Source: an uncultured Collinsella sp.
GTDB lineage: Bacteria; Actinomycetota; Coriobacteriia; Coriobacteriales; Coriobacteriaceae
Direction: 5' to 3'
Length of the DNA stretch: 28,296 nucleotides
Assembly: GCA_905197665.1 (NCBI GenBank)
Contig: CAJJZP010000025.1
Span: forward strand, 1-28,296
Below are positions 6,714 through 15,280 of this stretch, in pieces. Position 1 is the first letter of the stretch. Every line of letters begins with the position of its first letter. The translations under genes and the position numbers were made by a program. The notes beneath the pieces were generated by a model. It was not told the origin of the DNA. It saw only the letters and a list, made by a program, of their open reading frames with translations, and ran no database searches.

Positions 6714-7694
6714 ATGGCAGAAACAAACACAATCAAGCAACAGACCGCCGAGGCGGGAGCCGCGGGCGCGGGGCAGGTCAAGGCGGCGCTCCAGGTCTTT
6801 GCGGGCGGCGCCTGCTACGGCGCGATGGCCACGACCTACAAGCTCGCCTACGCCGCGGGCTTCACCTCAGCGCAGGTGGTGGCGAGCCAGGCGTGGTTCG
6901 GCTGCCTCTTCTTCGCCCTCGCCACGCTCGCAGGGCACGCACTCGGGCACCGCTGGCAGCGCGTGGGCTGGAAGCTCGCCCTCAAGCTCATGGGCCTGGG
7001 AGCCCTCACCTGCCTCACCTCAATCCTCTACTGCTACGCCATGAGCGTGCTGCCCGCCCCGGTGGCACTCACGCTCCTCTTCCAGTTCACGTGGCTGGGG
7101 CTCGTGTGGCAGACCGTCATGACGCGCCGGCCGCCGAGGCTCCTCCAAGTGGCCTCCGCCCTGGTCATCGTCTTCGGAACGGTGTTCGCCAGCGGCGTCT
7201 ACAAGACCGGCATCACCGGGTACGACCCCGTGGCCCTGCTCTGCGCGCTGGGGGCGGCCGTGTCCTGCTCCCTCTTTGTCACCCTCTCCGGCAAGGTCGA
7301 GGCCCCCTGCTCGTCCGAGCAACGTGGCGTCATCGTATGCGCGGGCTCCGTGGTCATGTCGCTCACGGTGTGTCCGGACTACGTCGTCTCGGGCGTCCTC
7401 GCCCAGGGCATCCTGCCCTTTGCCGTCATCGCCGGCTTCTTTGGCATGCTCTGCCCGGTCCTGCTCTTCGGCATGGGCTCTCCGCACCTGCCCGCGGGCC
7501 TGTCCACCGTCATGGCCGCCGCGGAACTCCCCGCCGGCCTGCTCATCGCCATGATCGTCCTCGGCGAGCCGCTCGGCGTCGTCGAGTGGCTGGGCGTCGC
7601 CATCATCCTCGCCGGCGTGTGCCTGGCACAGGTCCCCTCCCTGCTTGGAGGCCGGGAGGCACGTCGCGCCGCCGCAGGACAAGCCGTCAGCTAG
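6714..7694 (+). CDS. EamA/DMT-family membrane transporter
   Basis: A 326-aa inner-membrane protein with about ten hydrophobic segments arranged as two halves, as in the drug/metabolite transporter (EamA) superfamily. The halves begin near ALQVFAGGACYGAMATTYKL and YDPVALLCALGAAVSC. The C-terminal LGEPLGVVEWLGVAIILAGV is the usual EamA end, where a conserved Glu in a G-E-P turn precedes the last helix. ATG 6714 follows GGAAGGGAGC. The open frame reaches back to 6510, but that part overlaps the leader terminator and is unlikely to be translated. It is the first gene ahead of a 6-phospho-beta-glucosidase and a PTS permease. A DMT protein here might export a product or aglycone, or take up a second substrate; this is inference. 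Confidence 0.87.
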   Translation: MAETNTIKQQTAEAGAAGAGQVKAALQVFAGGACYGAMATTYKLAYAAGFTSAQVVASQAWFGCLFFALATLAGHALGHRWQRVGWKLALKLMGLGALTCLTSILYCYAMSVLPAPVALTLLFQFTWLGLVWQTVMTRRPPRLLQVASALVIVFGTVFASGVYKTGITGYDPVALLCALGAAVSCSLFVTLSGKVEAPCSSEQRGVIVCAGSVVMSLTVCPDYVVSGVLAQGILPFAVIAGFFGMLCPVLLFGMGSPHLPAGLSTVMAAAELPAGLLIAMIVLGEPLGVVEWLGVAIILAGVCLAQVPSLLGGREARRAAAGQAVS

Positions 7695-7816
7695 TCACCC
7701 CTTCACAGGCGGCCCGCGCGCATCAGGGAAAGGGCCACGGGCCAGGCGCGCGAGGCCGCAAGGACGTTATAAAGCGTCCCCCGCAGAGATGGGGGCGCCA
7801 GAGAGAAGGAGGCACC

Positions 7817-9247
7817 ATGCCATTTCCAAAAGGGTTCCTTTGGGGAGGAGCCACCGCCGCCAACCAATGCGAGGGAGGTTATGACGAGGGCGGCCGCGGC
7901 CTTGCCAACGTCGACGTCATCCCACACGGGCCGGAGCGCAACGACGTAAGCCGCGGCCTGAGGCGCATGCTCGACTTCGAGCCCGGGTACTACTACCCGG
8001 CCCAGACGGGCATCGACTTCTACCACCACTACCGCGAGGACATAGCCCTCTTCGCGGAGATGGGCTTTAAGGTCTTTCGCCTCTCCATCGCCTGGAGCCG
8101 CATCTTCCCCAATGGCGACGAGGAGGAGCCCAACGAGGCCGGGCTCGCTTTCTACGAGGACGTGTTCCGCTGCTGCCGCGAGCACGGGATCGAGCCCCTC
8201 GTGACCATCACGCACTTCGACTGCCCCATCCACCTCGTCAAGAAGTACGGCGCCTGGCGAAACCGCACCCTTATCGAGCTCTACAAGCGGCTTGTGACGG
8301 TGCTCTTCAACCGCTACCGCGGCCTCGTGCGCTGGTGGATCACGTTCAACGAGATGAACATGATCTTGCACCGTCCCTTCATGGGTGCCGGCATCGTCCT
8401 CGAGCCCGGGGAGAATGCCCGCGAGGCCGAGTACCGCGCCGCGCACAACGAGCTCGTGGCGAGCGCCTGGGCCACCAAGATCGCCCACGAGGTCGATCCG
8501 GAGAACAAGGTGGGCTGCATGCTCGCCGCGGGAAGCTACTACCCCTACTCCTGTCGTCCCGAGGACGTTCGCGCGGCGCAGGTCAAGAACCAGGAGGACC
8601 TCTTCTTCGTGGACGTGCAGGCGCGCGGTCGCTACCCCGGCTACGCGCTCAAGATGCTCGAGCGCGAGGGCATCGACGTGGGCATGACCGCCGAGGACGA
8701 GCGCATCCTTGCGGAGAACACCGTCGACTTCATCTCGTTTAGCTACTACTCCTCGCGCTGCACCGCGGGCGACCCCGACTCCGTGGGCGGCGTCGCCGAG
8801 GGCAACGCCTTCGCCGGCGTGGAGAACCCCTACGTGCGCACGAGCGACTGGGGCTGGGTCATCGACCCGCTGGGATTCCGCATCACGATCAACGACCTCT
8901 GGGACCGCTACCAGAAGCCGCTCTTTGTGGTGGAGAACGGCCTCGGCGCCTATGACGAGGTGCTTCCCGACGGCACGATCGAGGACGACTACCGCATCGC
9001 CTACCTGCGCGAGCACATCGAGGCCATGCGTGACGCCATCGAGCAGGACGGCGTCGAGATGCTCGGCTACACCACCTGGGGGCCGATCGACCTCGTGAGC
9101 GCGGGCTCCGGCGAGATGGAGAAGCGCTACGGCTTCATCTACGTGGACCGCGACAACCTGGGCAACGGCACGCTCGAGCGCAGGCGCAAGAAGAGCTTCT
9201 ACTGGTATCAACAGGCCATCGCCACCAACGGAGGCGACCTGGGCTAG
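7817..9247 (+). CDS. GH1 6-phospho-beta-glucosidase
   Basis: Hydrolyses phosphorylated beta-glucosides delivered by a PTS permease (cellobiose, arbutin or salicin type) to glucose-6-phosphate plus glucose or aglycone in the cytoplasm. The 476-aa product has GH1 motifs in order: FLWGGATAANQCEGGY at the N-terminus, the acid/base Glu179 in TFNEMN, and the nucleophile Glu373 in VVENGLG. The phospho-sugar loop SGEMEKRYGFIYVD near the C-terminus carries the Ser/Lys/Tyr pattern that separates 6-phospho-glycosidases from plain beta-glucosidases. AGAAGGAGGC lies directly before ATG 7817. The frame stays open for 308 more codons upstream, across the transporter gene, but that part is a shadow. Third codon positions are almost all C or G. 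Confidence 0.93.
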   Translation: MPFPKGFLWGGATAANQCEGGYDEGGRGLANVDVIPHGPERNDVSRGLRRMLDFEPGYYYPAQTGIDFYHHYREDIALFAEMGFKVFRLSIAWSRIFPNGDEEEPNEAGLAFYEDVFRCCREHGIEPLVTITHFDCPIHLVKKYGAWRNRTLIELYKRLVTVLFNRYRGLVRWWITFNEMNMILHRPFMGAGIVLEPGENAREAEYRAAHNELVASAWATKIAHEVDPENKVGCMLAAGSYYPYSCRPEDVRAAQVKNQEDLFFVDVQARGRYPGYALKMLEREGIDVGMTAEDERILAENTVDFISFSYYSSRCTAGDPDSVGGVAEGNAFAGVENPYVRTSDWGWVIDPLGFRITINDLWDRYQKPLFVVENGLGAYDEVLPDGTIEDDYRIAYLREHIEAMRDAIEQDGVEMLGYTTWGPIDLVSAGSGEMEKRYGFIYVDRDNLGNGTLERRRKKSFYWYQQAIATNGGDLG

Positions 9248-9278
9248 CCGCCCGGGCAATATCACTAAGGAGAAAATA

Positions 9279-10727
9279 ATGGCTGAAAAATACGACGATC
9301 TGGCCAGATCCATACTCGAGAACGTAGGCGGCACAGAGAACGTCGCCAGCGTCGCGCACTGCATCACGCGCGTGCGCTTCAAACTCAAGGACGAGTCCCG
9401 CGCCAACACTGCCAAGATCGAGGCCCTCAAGGGCGTCATCCAGGTCATCCAGGCCAACGGCCAGTACCAGGTGGTCGTGGGTAACATCGTCGAGGACGTC
9501 TACGACGCGGTCCTGGAGGCCGGCAACTTCTCGGGCGGCGCAAGCGCCGACGACGAGCCCCAGGGCGATAAGACCGTTGCCTCCGTCGTCATCGACCTCA
9601 TCTCTGGCATCTTCCAGCCCATCCTGGGACCGCTTGCCGCCGCAGGCATCATGAAGGGACTGCTTGCCCTCATCACCTACTTCGTCCCGGACTTTGCAAA
9701 CGACGGCCTCTACACGCTGCTCTACACCGTGGCTGACGGCTTCTTCTACTTCCTTCCCGTCGCCCTGGCGTTCAGTGCCGCGCGCAAGTTCCGCATGAAC
9801 GAGTTCACCGGTGTGGCAATCGGCGTGGCGCTCCTCTACCCGACGATGGTCGCCCTGACCTCGGGCGAGGCGCTCGGCAGCATCGACCTCGGCGTGGTCG
9901 GCACGTTCTCGTGGTACGCCACCGCCCTCGGGATCCCCATCATCATGCCCGTGTCCGGCTACGTGAGCTCGGTGATCCCCGTCCTTCTCATGGTGTGGTT
10001 CGGCTCTATCCTTGAGCGCTGGCTCAAGAGCTGGATGCCGGCTGCGCTCAAGATGTTCCTTGTCCCGCTCGCCACAATGACGGTCTCCATCGTCTTGGGC
10101 TACCTCATCATCGGCCCGGTGGCCACCCTCATCACCAACCTGCTGAGCGCGGCGTTCTCGTTCATCTTCCAGCTCCCCGTGGTTGGTTCCGTCCTGGGCA
10201 GCGCCCTAGTCGGCGGACTGTGGATGTGCCTCGTCATCTTCGGCTTCCACTGGAGCCTCATCCCCATCTCCATCATGAACCTGAACACCCTCGGTCACGA
10301 TAGCGTGCTCGCCGCCACCATCGGCCACGGGTTCGCACTCGGAGCGGTCATCTTTGCCATGTACCTCAGAAACAAGGACGAGCGCTTCCGCGGCATCGCC
10401 CTTCCCGCGATGATCTCCGCCTTCTTCTTCGGCGTCACCGAGCCGGGCATCTACGGCATCGCCCTCCCCAACAAGCGCGCGTTCGTCGTGGCATGCCTGG
10501 GCTCCGCCGTGGGCGGCGCCATCGTGGGAATGACTGGCGCTCTCATGTACATCTCGGGCGGCCTCGGCGTCTTCAACCTGCTCAACTTTATCGACGGGAC
10601 CCCTGGTGGCGCCGGGATCTCCCACATGATCTTCGCGATCATCGCCTCGCTCGTCTCTGCCGTCCTGGCCTTTGTTATCGAGTTCATCACCTACCGGCCC
10701 AACGACGATGAGGAAGGCACCCGCTAG
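9279..10727 (+). CDS. PTS beta-glucoside-type permease, EIIBC
   Basis: Membrane permease that imports and phosphorylates a beta-glucoside. The N-terminal EIIB domain (about residues 1-90) carries the phospho-accepting Cys28 in SVAHCITRVRFKLKD. The EIIC domain (about 105-475) has many membrane segments and the conserved substrate-loop motif GVTEPGIYGIALP at about 384-396. The 482-aa protein stops after EIIC, whereas BglF-type permeases continue into a C-terminal IIA domain, so a separate IIA(Glc)-like protein is needed. ATG 9279 follows AAGGAG, 31 bp after the glucosidase, so the genes form an operon. Substrate specificity cannot be read from the sequence. Confidence 0.93.
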   Translation: MAEKYDDLARSILENVGGTENVASVAHCITRVRFKLKDESRANTAKIEALKGVIQVIQANGQYQVVVGNIVEDVYDAVLEAGNFSGGASADDEPQGDKTVASVVIDLISGIFQPILGPLAAAGIMKGLLALITYFVPDFANDGLYTLLYTVADGFFYFLPVALAFSAARKFRMNEFTGVAIGVALLYPTMVALTSGEALGSIDLGVVGTFSWYATALGIPIIMPVSGYVSSVIPVLLMVWFGSILERWLKSWMPAALKMFLVPLATMTVSIVLGYLIIGPVATLITNLLSAAFSFIFQLPVVGSVLGSALVGGLWMCLVIFGFHWSLIPISIMNLNTLGHDSVLAATIGHGFALGAVIFAMYLRNKDERFRGIALPAMISAFFFGVTEPGIYGIALPNKRAFVVACLGSAVGGAIVGMTGALMYISGGLGVFNLLNFIDGTPGGAGISHMIFAIIASLVSAVLAFVIEFITYRPNDDEEGTR

Positions 10728-10781
10728 CCTGCGCCCTCCTCAATCAGCTCTATGTAATTGAGGGGCAGTTGAGGTGGGTGA

Positions 10782-10816
10782 GGGCCGAGGGCGATCAAGG
10801 TGGCCGCCCTCGGCCC
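10782..10816 (+). terminator. Strong GC hairpin after the PTS gene
   Basis: GGGCCGAGGGCG (10782-10793) pairs perfectly with CGCCCTCGGCCC (10805-10816) around an 11-nt loop. There is no T-run. It may stop transcription poorly or mainly protect the 3' end. Confidence 0.5.
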
Positions 10817-10863
10817 GGGACAACCTGCCAGAAGGCGTTTAGCTTTCTCGGGCGGCGCTGAAA

Positions 10864-11277
10864 TGAACTGCGCCCCGATACTTGGACGGGTCAATTAGCG
10901 GCCTATGCCGCACATGGGGACTGATTTCGGAACTCCTCCGGGGTCAGTCCCTTTTGCTTAACCCGCCTCCTCTTGTTCCAGTGAACGGTATAGGCTTCGA
11001 GGTCCCGCTTGAACTCCTCGAAGCTCCGCCACGTCCGGCTCCTGTAGAATTCGTCCTTCAGGCGCCCGGGCAGCAGCTCCGTCGCATGAGCTTGCCCTCG
11101 CACGCCGCCGGCCCCGGCCGGGTCCGGGCACCCTTCGGCCTCCCGCTGGCCTTCGGCGCGCCCGCACCCCCTGTCGCAAAGCTCTGCTGCAAGAGTCCTC
11201 AGCGTGGCGTCGTGCCTGACTCTCCCGTCCATAAAGAAGCCCCCATTTCTAATGTTCAAGAAATGAGGGGCGGTTCA
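10864..11277 (-). mobile_element. Internally deleted IS3-family element with both ends
   Basis: The left end (10864-10889, TGAACTGCGCCCCGATACTT) and the reverse complement of the right end (11253-11277, TGAACCGCCCCTCATTTCTT) match at 17 of the first 24 positions and have the TGAAC... form typical of IS3/IS150-group ends. Inside, on the minus strand, a reading frame joins an OrfA-like beginning to an OrfB-like end. A complete element would be about 1.2-1.5 kb, so most of it is gone. I see no convincing 3-4-bp target duplication (AAA left, ATT right). The stretch 10728-11369 has no intact gene. Confidence 0.75.
10903..11232 (-). pseudogene. IS3-family transposase remnant (OrfA start fused to OrfB end)
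   Basis: From ATG 11232 the frame reads MDGRVRHDATLRTLAAELCD, which resembles the start of the helix-turn-helix OrfA protein. It then passes through low-complexity, Gly/Arg-rich sequence with no domain character. It ends with LKDEFYRSRTWRSFEEFK, then HWNKRRRVKQKGLTPEEFRN, the typical C-terminal end of the IS150/IS3 OrfB integrase core. The DDE catalytic region is missing, so the product cannot be an active transposase. Whether the small frame is expressed is unknown. Confidence 0.75.
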
Positions 11278-11285
11278 ATTTCGGG

Positions 11286-11331
11286 ACGGGGATTAAATAA
11301 TCATTCGGAGCAAATCTATTTTTATCCCCGT
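11286..11331. repeat. Imperfect palindrome with GGGACGGGG-like core
   Basis: ACGGGGAT (11286-11293) and ATCCCCGT (11324-11331) pair, with three further A-T pairs inside after one mismatch. It lies between the IS remnant and the end of the rRNA methyltransferase gene. It may be a decayed member of the same class as the 6178 and 28243 elements. Confidence 0.35.
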
Positions 11332-11369
11332 GCCAGAAAAATCATCGGGCGTGGTCTGGGGCAAACAGT

Positions 11370-12683
11370 CTAGTTGCGCTTGAGGTGGACGACGGTTTCG
11401 CAGTGGAAGGTTTGCGGGAACAGATCGACCGGCGTGATCTTGACGGGGGAGAAGGTACCTTCCTCGACAAAGCGCTTAAGGTCGCGTGCCAGGGTGGCGG
11501 GGTCGCAGCTCACGTAGGCGACATCGCGAGCGCTCGTGCTGGCGATAAGGTCGATCGCCTCGGGGGCGAGGCCTGCGCGCGGCGGGTCGACCACCAAGAC
11601 GTCGGCATCCTGGTCGGGGAACTCGCGCACCGCGTCTCCGCCAATGACGTCGACGTTATCAAGCTTGTTGATTTCCAGGTTACGGCGCAGGTCGCGCACG
11701 GCCGGGCCGTAGGCCTCGACGGCGGCGACGAAGTCGCAGCGGCGGGCGAGCGGCAGGGTAAAGGTTCCGGCGCCGCAGTACAGGTCCACGGCAAGCTCGT
11801 CTTCTTGCGGGTCGAGCGCTTCCATGACAAGCTCGATCAAAATCTCAGCACCCTTGGTGTTGACTTGGAAAAAAGACGGGGCAGACAAGCGCATCTGACC
11901 CTCGGCGATATTCTCGGTCCATGAGCCCTCTCCGGCGAGCATCTCCACCTTAGAGACGCGGCGGGCCTTCTTTTCGCCCTTGCTCATCACACGCACGATG
12001 CTCGTGGGATGAGCGGCGACCGCCAGCACGCGGGAGACTTGCGAGCGCGGAAAAGAGCCCGTGGGCGTCCAGAGTGCAACCTCGAGCGCCTTGGTGCGGC
12101 GCGATGCGCGAATGCCCACGCGTTCGAGCCCTAAGTCGTGGCTGCCGCTTAGATAGTTGAGCGCGCCGACGACTGATTTGAGCGCCTTGGGAAAACGCTT
12201 ATCGAACAGCGGGCACGCATCGACGGTCACTATTTTGCTGGGGTCGACACCGTGCATGCCAAGGCGCACGCGACCGTTGACGACGGTCGGTTCGAGCTCG
12301 ATTTTATTGCGGTAGCCCCAGTCGTCCTTGGTATGGCGGATGGGCTGTACCAACTCATCGACCTGCTCAGGAGCGAACTTGCCGATGCGTTCGAGCGTGG
12401 AGCGCAGGTTTTGCTCCTTGGCGGCGAGCTGTGCCGTGCGTGAGAGATTGCCCCACGAGCAGCCGCCGCAGATGCCCACGAAGGGGCAGGGAGGCTGGAT
12501 GCGACCGGGGCTTGGCTCCAGAATCTCGGTGGTACGGGCGCGCATGAACGACTTGCCGTCCTGTACGATCTCGGCCTCGACGGTGTCGCCTGCCACGGCG
12601 CCCTGCACAAAGACGGCCTTGCCGTTGTCGGCGTGCGCCAGCCCGTCGGCGCCGTAGGTCATCGATTCTATAGTGAGCTTCAT
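11370..12683 (-). CDS. 23S rRNA (uracil-5-)-methyltransferase, RlmD/RumA/TrmA family
   Basis: An S-adenosylmethionine-dependent enzyme making 5-methyluridine in RNA, most likely 23S rRNA. The 437-aa product begins with a TRAM-type RNA-binding domain (about 1-58), followed by the 4Fe-4S ligands Cys66, Cys72, Cys75 and Cys157 (CPFVGICGGC, then DACPLF). The SAM-binding motif VDLYCGAGTFTLPLA follows. The nucleophile is Cys393 in YVSCDPATLARD, and the proton-abstracting Glu429 is in FHCETVVHL. ATG 12683 is preferred because MKLTIESMTYGADG is the normal family start and AGGCAGGGA precedes it; the frame is open a further 12 codons upstream. Whether the target is U747, U1939 or tRNA U54 cannot be decided here. 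Confidence 0.92.
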   Translation of the reverse strand: MKLTIESMTYGADGLAHADNGKAVFVQGAVAGDTVEAEIVQDGKSFMRARTTEILEPSPGRIQPPCPFVGICGGCSWGNLSRTAQLAAKEQNLRSTLERIGKFAPEQVDELVQPIRHTKDDWGYRNKIELEPTVVNGRVRLGMHGVDPSKIVTVDACPLFDKRFPKALKSVVGALNYLSGSHDLGLERVGIRASRRTKALEVALWTPTGSFPRSQVSRVLAVAAHPTSIVRVMSKGEKKARRVSKVEMLAGEGSWTENIAEGQMRLSAPSFFQVNTKGAEILIELVMEALDPQEDELAVDLYCGAGTFTLPLARRCDFVAAVEAYGPAVRDLRRNLEINKLDNVDVIGGDAVREFPDQDADVLVVDPPRAGLAPEAIDLIASTSARDVAYVSCDPATLARDLKRFVEEGTFSPVKITPVDLFPQTFHCETVVHLKRN

Positions 12684-12731
12684 ATCCCTGCCTGTCATTC
12701 GCGTTGTTGTCCGCACCATGGTAGCAGGGAA

Positions 12732-12773
12732 AAGCGCCCCGCATCCGAGGCTTTCCTCAAATGCGGGGCGCTT
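12732..12773 (-). terminator. Terminator of ppk
   Basis: A 13-bp arm, AAGCGCCCCGCAT (12732-12744), pairs perfectly with 12761-12773, and an inner GAGG/CCTC stem with a CTTT loop extends it. On the minus strand it is followed by TTTTCCC. It lies between the ppk stop and the rRNA methyltransferase start. Confidence 0.85.
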
Positions 12774-12796
12774 CTACAAACTGCTTCTACAAACGA

Positions 12797-15187
12797 CTAT
12801 TTCGTCTTGCCGGTAATGAGTGTCTTAAGACCCAGGCCGATCAGGCCCAGGCCCATGCGCACGCGACCGGGGCGATGGCGCTCGATGGCCTTGGTCTTGC
12901 CGGCGGGCTTATCGCGACGGGCACTCGTCTCGGGTGCGGGCTTGGTGGCCTGCGGCTCGGGCTGAGGTGCGGGTGCAGGCTCGGGCTCAATGACGGTCGC
13001 CTGGACCTTCTGAACCTCGGGTGTTGCCGGCTGCGGCTCAGGAGCAGGGGTGGGCTTTGCCTCGGCGGCGGCCTCGGCGTTGTGATAGGCACGCTCCAGC
13101 AGGGCTTCCTGTGAGTTGAAGGGCTTCTCACCCTCTGCGCGCTCCACGGGGACCCAGGTGCCGTCGCTCGTGAGGCTGCGGGCCTTCACGTTGTCGCGCA
13201 GCTGCATACTCATGTATTCGTGCACCAGGGCGCGGCAGGTGGGGTCGAGCACGGGGAAGGCGATCTCCACGCGGTGCTCGGTGTTGCGCGTCATCATGTC
13301 GGCCGAGCTCAGATAGATCATGTCCGAGTCCACGCCAAAGGCGTAAACGCGCGCATGCTCCAAAAAGCGTCCGACGATAGAACGGACGTGCACGTTCTCG
13401 GTCTTGCCCGGAACGCCCGGCTTGAGGCACGAGATGCCGCGGATGATCATGTCAACGCGGACTCCTGCGCACGATGCCTCGGCGATCTTGTCGATGACCT
13501 CGCGGTCGGTGAGCGAATTGAGCTTAAAGAACACACGGGCTGGCTCGCCAGCGAGGGCGCGCTGGATCTCGCGGTCCAGGCCGCGCATGATGAGCGGCTT
13601 GAGGCCCACGGGCGCCACGCCCAGGAAGCGGTAGTCGCCGCGCAGGTTGCCCAGCGACAGGTTGCGGAAGAACAGGTTGGCGTCCTCACCGATGCCGGGA
13701 TGGGCGGTCATGAGCATAAAGTCGCTGTAGAGTTTGGCCGTCTTCTCGTTAAAGTTGCCGGTGCCCAGCAGCGTCAGGCGCGTTAGCGCCATGCCCTCGC
13801 GATAGGTGAGCTGGCAGATCTTGGAGTGGCACTTAAAGCCCTCGGAGCCGTAGATGACGGTGCAGCCGGCCTCTTCCAGGCGCTCGGCCCACTCGATGTT
13901 GTTCTGCTCGTCAAAGCGCGCGCGGAGCTCCATGAGCACCGTGACCTCTTTGCCGTTCTCGGCGGCATCGATCAGCGACTCGCACAGGCGGCTCTGCTTG
14001 GCCACGCGGTAGAGCGTGATGCGCAGTGAGATGCACTCGGGGTCGTAGGCGGCCTCGTGCACCAGATCCAGGAAGGGGTTCATAGCCTCATAGGGATAAA
14101 AGAGCAGCTTGTCGTGCTGAAGTACCTGCTCGCGGATGGAGCGGGTCATATCGATGGTGGGGTTGGGCTGCGGCTTAAACGGCGTAAAGAGCAGCTCGTT
14201 GCGCAGGTGCTCGGGAATCTTGCCCTCGATGCCAAAGACATAGCCCAGGTTGAGCGGGATATCGCAGGTAAAGACCGAGCGACGCGGGAGCTCGAGCGCC
14301 TTGCGGATAGTCTTGAGCGTCGCTTTTTCGAGTGAGCCCGAGACGGCGAGCACTACCGGCTGCAGGCGCAGGCGCTTCTTGAGGATGCGCTTCATATGCT
14401 GGCGGTAGTCCTCTTCCTCCTCGACGCCCTCGCCGTCCGGATCGATGTCGGCGTTGCGGGTGACGCGGATGAGCGCGCGGTCGAGCGGCTTATAGGAGCC
14501 AAAGCAGCTGTCCAGGCAGGCGAGGATGACGTCCTCGAGCAGAATGTAGGAGTAGGTGCCGGTGGGCGAGGGGATCTCGACCACGCGGTTCATCGAGGCG
14601 GGAATCTCGATCAGGCCCAGCAGACTTTCCTCGTCGGTGACGCCGTCCAGGCCGCAGGCCAGGTAGAGTGCGCCGTTGCGCAGGTTGGGGAAGGGGTGGC
14701 GCGGGTCAATCACCAGCGGTGAGATGACCGGCGACACGTAGGCCTGGAAGTAGCGGGTGACAAAGGTGCGCTCCTCGGGCGTAAGCGAATCGACACGCGC
14801 GCGGTGAACGCCCAGGGTGTCGAGCTTGCCCTCGATGTTCTTAAAAATGGACTCCCAACGGGTAAGGAGCCCGGGCATTTCGGCCATGACAGCATCGACC
14901 TGTTCGGAGGCGGTCATATTGCTCTTGTTGTCGACAGGCTGTTTTTTGAGCTCTGCCAGATCGGACAGGCCGCCCACGCGCACCATGAGAAACTCATCGA
15001 GGTTAGACTCGAAAATCGACACGAACTTTAGCCGCTCGAACAGCGGAACGGTCTCGTCGAAGGCTTCGTCAAGCACACGGTTGTCAAAGCGCAGCCAGCT
15101 GAGCTCTCGGTTCTGCGTGTACGAGAAGTCGCGCGGCGGCTTACGCAGCTTTGCAGCGGCTTGCTTTTTTTCGATTTTGCTCGGCAT
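12797..15187 (-). CDS. ppk: Polyphosphate kinase 1
   Basis: Reversibly transfers the terminal phosphate of ATP to long-chain polyphosphate. The 796-aa protein has the PPK1 domain order: N-terminal domain starting RELSWLRFDNRVLDEA, the head domain, then two phospholipase-D-like C-terminal domains. The phospho-accepting histidine is His454 in GFKCHSKI (KIHAK in E. coli PPK), and the second conserved His is in FLEHARVYAFG. After the catalytic core, about 100 residues form a Pro/Ala/Glu-rich low-complexity linker (PEPAPAPQPEPQ) and a basic end with RVRMGLGLIGLGLKTL, which is not part of ordinary PPK1. ATG 15187 is chosen for GGACAG six bases upstream; ATG 15193 and GTG 15232 are alternatives. Confidence 0.94.
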   Translation of the reverse strand: MPSKIEKKQAAAKLRKPPRDFSYTQNRELSWLRFDNRVLDEAFDETVPLFERLKFVSIFESNLDEFLMVRVGGLSDLAELKKQPVDNKSNMTASEQVDAVMAEMPGLLTRWESIFKNIEGKLDTLGVHRARVDSLTPEERTFVTRYFQAYVSPVISPLVIDPRHPFPNLRNGALYLACGLDGVTDEESLLGLIEIPASMNRVVEIPSPTGTYSYILLEDVILACLDSCFGSYKPLDRALIRVTRNADIDPDGEGVEEEEDYRQHMKRILKKRLRLQPVVLAVSGSLEKATLKTIRKALELPRRSVFTCDIPLNLGYVFGIEGKIPEHLRNELLFTPFKPQPNPTIDMTRSIREQVLQHDKLLFYPYEAMNPFLDLVHEAAYDPECISLRITLYRVAKQSRLCESLIDAAENGKEVTVLMELRARFDEQNNIEWAERLEEAGCTVIYGSEGFKCHSKICQLTYREGMALTRLTLLGTGNFNEKTAKLYSDFMLMTAHPGIGEDANLFFRNLSLGNLRGDYRFLGVAPVGLKPLIMRGLDREIQRALAGEPARVFFKLNSLTDREVIDKIAEASCAGVRVDMIIRGISCLKPGVPGKTENVHVRSIVGRFLEHARVYAFGVDSDMIYLSSADMMTRNTEHRVEIAFPVLDPTCRALVHEYMSMQLRDNVKARSLTSDGTWVPVERAEGEKPFNSQEALLERAYHNAEAAAEAKPTPAPEPQPATPEVQKVQATVIEPEPAPAPQPEPQATKPAPETSARRDKPAGKTKAIERHRPGRVRMGLGLIGLGLKTLITGKTK

Positions 15188-15280
15188 ATGCATCTGTCCG
15201 TTCAGTCCCCGTGGGGGACGGTTGCCTAACACTATTCACTATTGTCTCAATTTAGTCGGCCTATGGCACGGACGTATCGC

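Noticed and set aside
6297..6781. Two minus-strand frames (116 and 114 codons) in the repeat-rich gap.
   Set aside because: They run through the doubled inverted repeats and the leader terminator, with no ribosome sites and no protein-like composition.
6893..7816. In-frame extension of the glucosidase by 308 codons upstream through the transporter gene.
   Set aside because: The sequence is Arg/His/Pro-rich shadow, and a strong AGAAGGAGG stands before ATG 7817, where the GH1 domain begins.
7703..9487. A 594-codon minus-strand frame opposite the 6-phospho-beta-glucosidase; similar frames lie opposite glf (1286-2557) and pyrG (25925-26995).
   Set aside because: All are antisense shadows of confident genes and no family is recognisable.
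10981..10996. GTGAACGGTATAGG, which matches the distal arcA box.
   Set aside because: It lies in the coding part of the transposase remnant (the YTVHW codons), as a single copy without 21-bp partner or promoter; chance is the simplest explanation.
10882..11373. A 163-codon plus-strand frame over the IS remnant.
   Set aside because: It lies opposite the recognisable transposase remnant and covers both IS ends; there is no ribosome site or family likeness.
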